DNA from: Sequoia sempervirens | Lineage: Eukaryota; Streptophyta; Pinopsida; Cupressales; Cupressaceae | DNA: 64,000 nt | Direction: 5' to 3' | Assembly (NCBI GenBank): GCA_007258455.2 | Contig: VDFB02252616.1 | Coordinates: 123,611,760-123,675,759 of the forward strand | In this document: positions 58,206-64,000 of the stretch, piece after piece | How positions within the stretch are numbered: position 1 is the first letter of the stretch | Layout: the number at the start of each line of letters is the position of its first letter | Program-made: the position numbers and the translations under genes | The notes under the pieces: generated by a model | The model's input: the letters and a program-made list of their open reading frames with translations, nothing else | Told to the model about the DNA's origin: nothing | Database searches by the model: none

Positions 58206-60425
58206 TTGTATTGGTGAACAAAACGATATTGCATCACTAGCTTGCAAGCGCCCTCTAATTCTATCATTTAATCTTGACAGTGTGATTGTGCATGATATAT
58301 ATATATATATGCACAACATAAATTTTACTGTAGGATTTCAGGTACAAGGCGTTGTCTCCACCTGGCTTCATAGGTATAAGTGTGTACATTTTCCAACAAT
58401 ATTGTTGATTGGGAGATAGTAACAGGGTTCCCTTGTAAAACCACAATCCTAGTCACAATGTGTTGTAAGTCCATGTTTGATATGTCTTGTGGTCATGTTG
58501 TCCATGTTTGCTTTGATATTTATTTATTTCGCAAGAATTTATTTGTGGAAAATTAATGATTAAATGTTTTAAATGATTATTTACTTATTTTAGATTAATG
58601 TTGTTAAAAGATTTTTATTTAATTTAATTAATTGAACTTAATTTATTCCGTAAAGTAATTTAATCCTTGTGATTAAATTTATTTTATTAAGTAAATAATT
58701 AATTGATTAAAATTATTTATTAAGTGGATAGATTAATTGATTAAATTTATTTAGAGATTAAAATGTGGTTTGAATTATTAAAATGCAAAAATGACTTGTA
58801 AATGCTATAGAGGAAATATTTGTGTGTTGTTGAGAAAGATATTTTAATTTTGACAAGTGTTGAGAAATGTAATTAAGGGATTTTTATTGAGAATTATTTC
58901 TCAGAGAGAATAATTGGTATTAACTGTAAGAGGTAAGAGATTACTTCACGGAAATGGAAAGAGGGATCATATTCTTTAAAAATTGTTTGTTGAAAATTGG
59001 AGGTTCTCAGAAGGTTTTGGGCTCTATATTTTTGCATCTGTCTAGAAGCGGTGATTTTGGAAAAGGATTTGGGAATTGAATTATGAAGGTGAGGTTCTAC
59101 TTCAAATCTCATTCTTCAAGCTTCAAAAAAATAGGTTCTTTTATTATTTTATTTATTTTGTTGATTTAGAAAGATTGTCTATACAAAATTCAATACTGTA
59201 GAAGTTTTGCTTAAATTTGTAAAAATTGAAAGATTGCTTGTACAAGAGGATTTGATTATTTTATAGAAGCTTTGATTTTAATTTTTGAAAGGTTGATTTT
59301 TCGTGAATTTTTAAAAGCTTTTGTAGAAAATTTGTAAAAGCTTATGTAGAAAACTTTATAGTGAAATCAGAGAACCTCCATTTAAATTATTTTTAAACAA
59401 TAGAGATATTTGGAAATCTCTGTAGGAAAAGATTTGAAAATCTTCAAGTTAAAAAAAGGGAAAATATTATTTGTATTGGAAATATTTTCATATAGAGGAA
59501 TATCATTTAAATTTATTTCCCGAAAGTGAAATTTTCTAAATACTTCTTGTAGAAAATTATCATTTTGTTATGTTTTTCTCAAATGATTTTAATTGTCAAA
59601 AAAAAAAATCTTTGGTAAATTTGTAAATCTTTTCCTGTACAAAATAATTGTAAAAGTTTTTCCAACTGTTGTATTCATTGTTAAATTTATATATATTTAT
59701 ATGTGTATATATATATTAATATATATATATACATACATATACAAATATATATATAAAAATATATTATAGGTTTTAATATTAAAATTCTATAGAATTCTAT
59801 TTTATAAAAAAATATATTGTTAAATTGTCTGAGATGAAAAAGATTTTTCGCACGTGAATTAAAAGAATTTGTAGGGTTTTTTTTTCAAAATGGAGGTTGG
59901 GGGCTTGCCCGCACAACTGCCCCCATGAGGAGGTGACTATGGAGGCAGTACCACTGCCTTCATAAGCAGTCACACTGCCTACCACAATGCACACCCCTCA
60001 CATGGGGATGGCTGCTAAGGAAACCCACAACCAACCAAGAATGGATATAAAACATGCACTCTAACCCTCTTTCGTTTGCCCCAGTCAATGTGATTTTGAT
60101 ATGTTTTTTTAATAGGTTTTTTAAAAAATATATAAAATATATATTTATTATATATGATATATATTATTTATAATATATATTATATATATTATATTTATAA
60201 TATATATATAAATATATTTATATATATATATATAATTTGGTATTATATATATATATTTAAATGTATTTTTTTAAATAGATGAATTAAATGTAAAATTGAT
60301 ATTCTAAAATAAAATGATTTAAAAAGGTAAGTTGATTTTTATTCAAATATAATTGAGAAATTGAAATAAACATTTAGATTTAAATTTCTTATTGCTTGTA
60401 AATGAAATTAAGTTAAGTTAGATTA

Positions 60426-61015
60426 AATTTCAATGCAGTAGTACTTAAATTTCAGGGAAAACATAAGAGGTAGGTGTTTGTCTGACCACCCTAACCACAA
60501 TAAAATGATAGTATTTTTTATAATATTTTAGATATAAGTAGAGGACTCATGTACTGATGTGATGCATTTTTTTTATAATTTTTTTCCAAGTAAATAATTA
60601 ATTATGAATTTTTTATTACAAATTTTAAAAAATATAAAAAATTGTATATCTAACCACCTTAACTTGGTCAAAAATTCATAAAATTCAATTTTATTTTTTT
60701 AATCCTATAGTATGCGAAGCATAGAATGTGATGCATGTTTTAGATTAAAAAAATGTGATACCGTTTCAAAGCTATAGATGTTTTTCAATCAACCTATGAA
60801 TCGGGACTTTTGTCATAATTCAAATAGAAAATAAATAATAATTATTTATTAAATTTAAAGTAAAGCATAATTTATATTGGTGGAGAGTTGAGAATCTCCT
60901 TTAAAAACCCTTTTTGTTTCATCAATTTTGGGTAAAAAAAAGTCGTCAACCACATGGATTATCATATCAGTTACATATTGCCACTTTTTGGCCCATCATG
61001 ATCTTGCACATACCC
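60426..61015 (+). mobile_element. Family M copy D, left-truncated, in G1 3' LTR
   Basis: 590 bp. The right end is complete (CATCATGATCTTGCACATACCC side); the left ~200 bp are missing and similarity starts at AAATTTCAATGCAGTAGTAC. At the same point the LTR lacks about 45 bp present at 50718-50765 of the 5' LTR, so a deletion removed adjoining LTR and M sequence together. Orientation as A and E. Confidence 0.85.
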
Positions 61016-62269
61016 AAATCCAAATCATAGATTCACATCTTACGTGAATTTACCTATTTAAATTTTGATTTCTTCTATTTACTTTTTGGGGAAAATTGGT
61101 TTGTTATACTTATAAGTCTTCCAGATGTCATTTTATAATGAGGGGGGTTTTATGAGTTGTAGATCAGCCCTTTATTTACTTTGGGTAGTGCACTTGATTG
61201 TTCAGTTTATCACCTGGTTACTACAAATGGGAATATGTTGTCTCTTTTATCATAATTGATATCTATTATCAGTATTTGTGCATAGTGTATACCCTTGAGT
61301 TTTGTTTAAGTTCATAATGTTGTCTGTAGGGGAGTGGCTCTTCATGGGGGCCAACACACAAAGTGGTACTAGGGTAACTTTTGAGAGAGTTTAGGTAACT
61401 CAGTGAAAACTAAATTAATGAATTAGGGAAATGGGTAGTCTAAAACATTTAACTTGATAATTATACCTCGCTCATGGACTCAAGGGATTGTTTAGACTTG
61501 GAATGAGACGAGAAGGCTTGGAATGGAAAAATCGTTATCATGTCTCTATGAAAGATAATTTATTCTGCATTGGATTGCATGTGGGGTTGGGATTCATGAG
61601 AGGGCACCAAGGTAACCCAAGATGGGGGCCGAAGCCTAGGAAGATTTTCCAGGGTAACCCATGCAACTTTGTGATGACACTCCTCCTATGACAACGACTT
61701 ACTAGTTCAGTTAAAGTACTTGATTCTTTTATTTTGGAAGCAATGTAACCCTCATGTTATGTTTTGTACATGTGTAGTTTAGTTTTGAGTTTGCCTATGT
61801 CTAGAGGTTGTCAATTTTGTCTAGGGATCCTTTTTACTATCTCCTAGCATGGGGATGGGCCTATAGGTACCACTTGGTTGGGTGGAATGTGCACCTTACA
61901 CCGTTGGGTCCCCACTTCATGTTCGTGATGGTAGGATATTCCAGATTGGAGAGCTCATGTGTACCAATTGATATATTCATCTCTTTCGTACTTTGTATCA
62001 ATGAATAAATGTCATATACCACTCCTCAATTGTATTCAAGGAGGAATTTTGTATTATTGTAATTGTAACATTAATATAAGAACTTCCTCATTTTGTCAAT
62101 GAGACTTGCAACTGATATATGAAATGTATGCAATATATGGATGTTTCTTTTATGTACTTTGAATCTTATGAGTTGAATTAAATGCTTTAGATGTATGTAA
62201 TTTAATTTCATGAGTTATATTTATATACTTTGGTTAGTTAGTTTTTGTGTTATGGGATTCGAATGTAAT

Positions 62270-63075
62270 GGGTATGTGCAGGATCATCATGGAAAAAATA
62301 GGCCCTTAAGTGGTAAATTTTTTAGAAAAATCAGGGTTAGGCAACTTGATGTAAGAATTTGAATAATTTATCTATATTATTTCAAAAATATATAAGAATA
62401 GAATCTATAGAAAATTGAATGTAGTTTCTAAACTATTCGTTATATTTTAAAAAATAAAAAATCTATTTGGTGAAATTTTGAAATTTCAATGTAGTAGTAC
62501 TTAAATTTTAGTGAAAAAATAAGAAGTAGGTGTTTTTCTAACCACCCTAAACACAATAAAATGATAATATTTTTTTATAATATTTTAGATATAAGTAGAG
62601 GACTCATGTTCAGATGTGATGCATATTTTTTTGTAAATTTTTTCCATGTAAATAATTAATTATTATTTTTTTATTGCAACTTTTAAAAAATATAAAAAAT
62701 CATATGTCTAACCACCTTAACTTGGTCAAAACTTTGTGAAAATTCATGTTTTCTTTTTTTAATCCTATAGTATGTGAAGCATAGAATGTGACCCATGTTT
62801 CGGATTCAAAAAATGTGATACCGTTTGAAAGTTATAGATGTTTTCCAATCAGCCTATTAATCAAGACTTTAGTCGTAATTCAAATAGAAAATGAATAATA
62901 ATTATTTATTAAATTAAAATTAAAGCATAATTTATATTTGTGGAAAGCTGAGAATCTCCTTTAAAAACCCTTTTTTGTTTCATCAATTTTGGGTAAAAAA
63001 AAGCCATCAGCCACATGGGTATCATATCACTTACATATCACCACTTTTTGGCCCATCATGATCCTACGCATACCC
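62270..63075 (+). mobile_element. Family M copy E, in G1 3' LTR
   Basis: 806 bp. GGGTATGTGCAGGATCATC at the left and, as complement, GGGTATGCGTAGGATCATG at the right. Outer bases are TAAT (62266-62269) and TGAT (63076-63079); the 5' LTR reads GAATGTAATGCATTG uninterrupted at about 52005-52019. The internal sequence is colinear with A and D and is the reverse of B and C. No open frame of note. Confidence 0.92.
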
Positions 63076-63215
63076 TGATGCGTTGTCACCTATCTTAATA
63101 AATGTATGCATTAATTTTTTTCATATTTCATGTTAATATTACACTTTAAAAAAAATATTGCTATGCTCCCATTGTTTTTGCATTATTCTTTAAGGTTATG
63201 TGGTGGGGCATTACA

Positions 63216-64000
63216 AAATGCCTATCACCTTGAAATATTATCTTCCTTGTAGGTCCACAAAGGTCTGTATGCACCAAATCCAAAGGTCCAGTAGTAGATT
63301 ATTCTTTGCCTTTGAAACTCTTTCTAGCTTGCTTCCTAATCTGACACTCCTTGTAAACACCATTGATAGGTTTTGTAATCTTTGGTAGATATCTCATAGC
63401 TTGAATTTAACTGATCCTTATTAGGATACCAAAATTGATTTGACACATTCTTTTATTCCATATATCCAATTTTCATTAATTTGAGTCATAAAGCCATACC
63501 ATTAACACCCTCGAGCTAATAAAAATTTCCATTTGTTCTTCTTCCTACAACAACCAGAGTTTCAGATCCTTTTTTTATCTCATAACCATCATCCTAAAAT
63601 ACAAGACTATTTCCTTTGCTACACATTTGTCCTACACTTAAGAGGTTATGCCAGAGACCCTTAACATAAATATAGCATCATTTTTCTTATGCTTGCGATC
63701 AAAATTGATTGAACCCTTTCCACATATCTTAGCAAATGTATTGTCACCATACTTAACAAGACCTTCAAATTTCCCAAGTTTAACAAACTTACTCTTTTCA
63801 CCACTCATGTGATTTTACCATCCACTATTAATGATCTAGTTATTCTTCTCTTCTCTAGCATGAAAAGTAGTCACCATTTCTCTTTCAATATTATGACCTA
63901 TTTTTGAAGTATTTTCCTTCATACATCTCTCAGAGTTAGCATAATTAGTTCCATCATTTAGATCCATGAATAAGCATTCATTATCCTCATCATCAAGGTA
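63216..64000 (-). pseudogene. C3 protease and integrase N-terminal part
   Basis: Minus-strand reading from 64000: CLFMDLNDGTNY, then an inexact copia protease active site INSGW.NHMSG near 63810-63850 (family: LDSG(A/C)..HM; Asp to Asn, so inactive), KFVKLGKFEGLVKYGDNTFA, GKGSINFD and a V-SGITS region where the family has HNLLSVGQ. VYKECQIRKQARKSFKG is the zinc-module end, and LDLVHTDLCGPTRKIIFQGD (first catalytic Asp) runs up to the G1 insertion. Gag lies beyond the window. 63216-63220 (AAATG) is the right target copy of G1. Confidence 0.88.

Larger units (their letters stand above)
48322..63215 (+). mobile_element. G1: Ty3/gypsy chromodomain retrotransposon inserted in C3
   Basis: LTRs 48322-52146 and 56931-63215 both start TGTAGTACCCCTCT and end GGGCATTACA. 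A tRNA-Met primer site follows the first and a polypurine tract precedes the second. Target copies are AAATA (48317-48321) and AAATG (63216-63220). Inside are gag, protease, RT, integrase and a chromodomain-like C-terminus, so it is a chromovirus, probably Tekay/Del-like by its long LTRs; lineage is inferred. RNase H is missing. The 3' LTR is 2.46 kb longer than the 5' LTR because of three family M insertions. All frames are broken. Confidence 0.95.
56931..63215 (+). repeat. G1 3' LTR (6285 bp, enlarged by three M insertions)
   Basis: It matches the 5' LTR in order: TGTAGTACCCCTCTAATTTG start, CATGATATATATATATATG, TCACGGAAATGGAAAGAGGG, the TA microsatellite (about 60125-60260), ATCAGCCCTTTATTTACTTT, and end GTGGGGCATTACA. 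Three family M copies (C 57194-58205, D 60426-61015, E 62270-63075) account for about 2.4 kb and thus nearly the whole length difference. The two LTRs differ by many substitutions, so G1 is old. Confidence 0.93.
42147..64000 (-). mobile_element. C3: Ty1/copia element on the minus strand, holding two nested insertions, 5' end outside window
   Basis: Read from 64000 downward: protease, integrase, RT, RNase H, a ~0.5-kb spacer, a polypurine tract and a probable 3' LTR. A 14.9-kb Ty3/gypsy (G1) interrupts integrase and a 1.8-kb unnamed insertion interrupts RT. C3 itself contributes only about 5.1 kb of the window. Gag and the 5' LTR are beyond 64000. Motifs (SGW.NHM, FGRKFYIRRDEENLG, YVDD, ALPKD) place it in copia. 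Stops and frameshifts are frequent. Confidence 0.9.

Overview
This window looks like gene-poor, repeat-filled nuclear DNA of a land plant. The retroelement lineages point to a plant: a Tat-type Ty3/gypsy with two RNase H domains, a chromodomain Ty3/gypsy, Ty1/copia elements, and an L1-type LINE with a C-terminal RNase H. So do remnants of a WNK kinase and of a PPR protein. Very long LTRs, old heavily decayed copies, high A+T and the style of the PPR repeat suggest a gymnosperm, but that is inference. I see no intact protein-coding gene, no rRNA or tRNA gene and no CRISPR array. A 100-base N gap lies at 39303-39402.

Layout. (1) 1-9991: a nearly complete Ty3/gypsy Tat element (T1); its first LTR lacks only about 16 bases at the window edge. 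(2) 9992-12840: a WNK kinase pseudogene joined directly to a PPR pseudogene. (3) 12840-15020: AT-rich DNA with internal duplications. (4) 15297-19496: a Ty1/copia element (C1) with a 5' LTR and no 3' LTR. It sits inside an unnamed repeat (15020-15296 plus 19497-20575) whose second copy is at 35095-36505. (5) 20836-21490: a minus-strand copia integrase remnant (C2). (6) 21861-22577: the most diverged copy of a terminal-inverted-repeat family (M). (7) 23031-23618: a pyrimidine-rich tract ending in a large inverted repeat. (8) 23619-34053: an L1-type LINE, split by a 4.66-kb TG...CA element with a 5-bp target duplication (S1, best read as a very long solo LTR). (9) 34054-42146: non-coding DNA with two minisatellites. 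(10) 42147 to the window end: a minus-strand copia element (C3), interrupted by a 1.8-kb insertion (45057-46891) and by a 14.9-kb chromodomain Ty3/gypsy (G1, 48322-63215).

The elements record an insertion history. G1 landed in the integrase of C3, leaving a 5-bp duplication. Family M then landed four times in G1: once in gag and three times in the 3' LTR, with none in the 5' LTR. A tRNA-derived SINE later landed in one of those M copies. All coding regions are broken by stops and frameshifts. In C1 every in-frame stop I checked is what a C-to-T or G-to-A change of a Gln, Arg or Trp codon would give, as expected for decay of methylated, silenced DNA.

The least explained items are family M, the 4.66-kb S1 element, the inverted repeat at the LINE's 5' side, and the unnamed 15-kb/35-kb repeat. 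I found no evidence of an intact new gene system.
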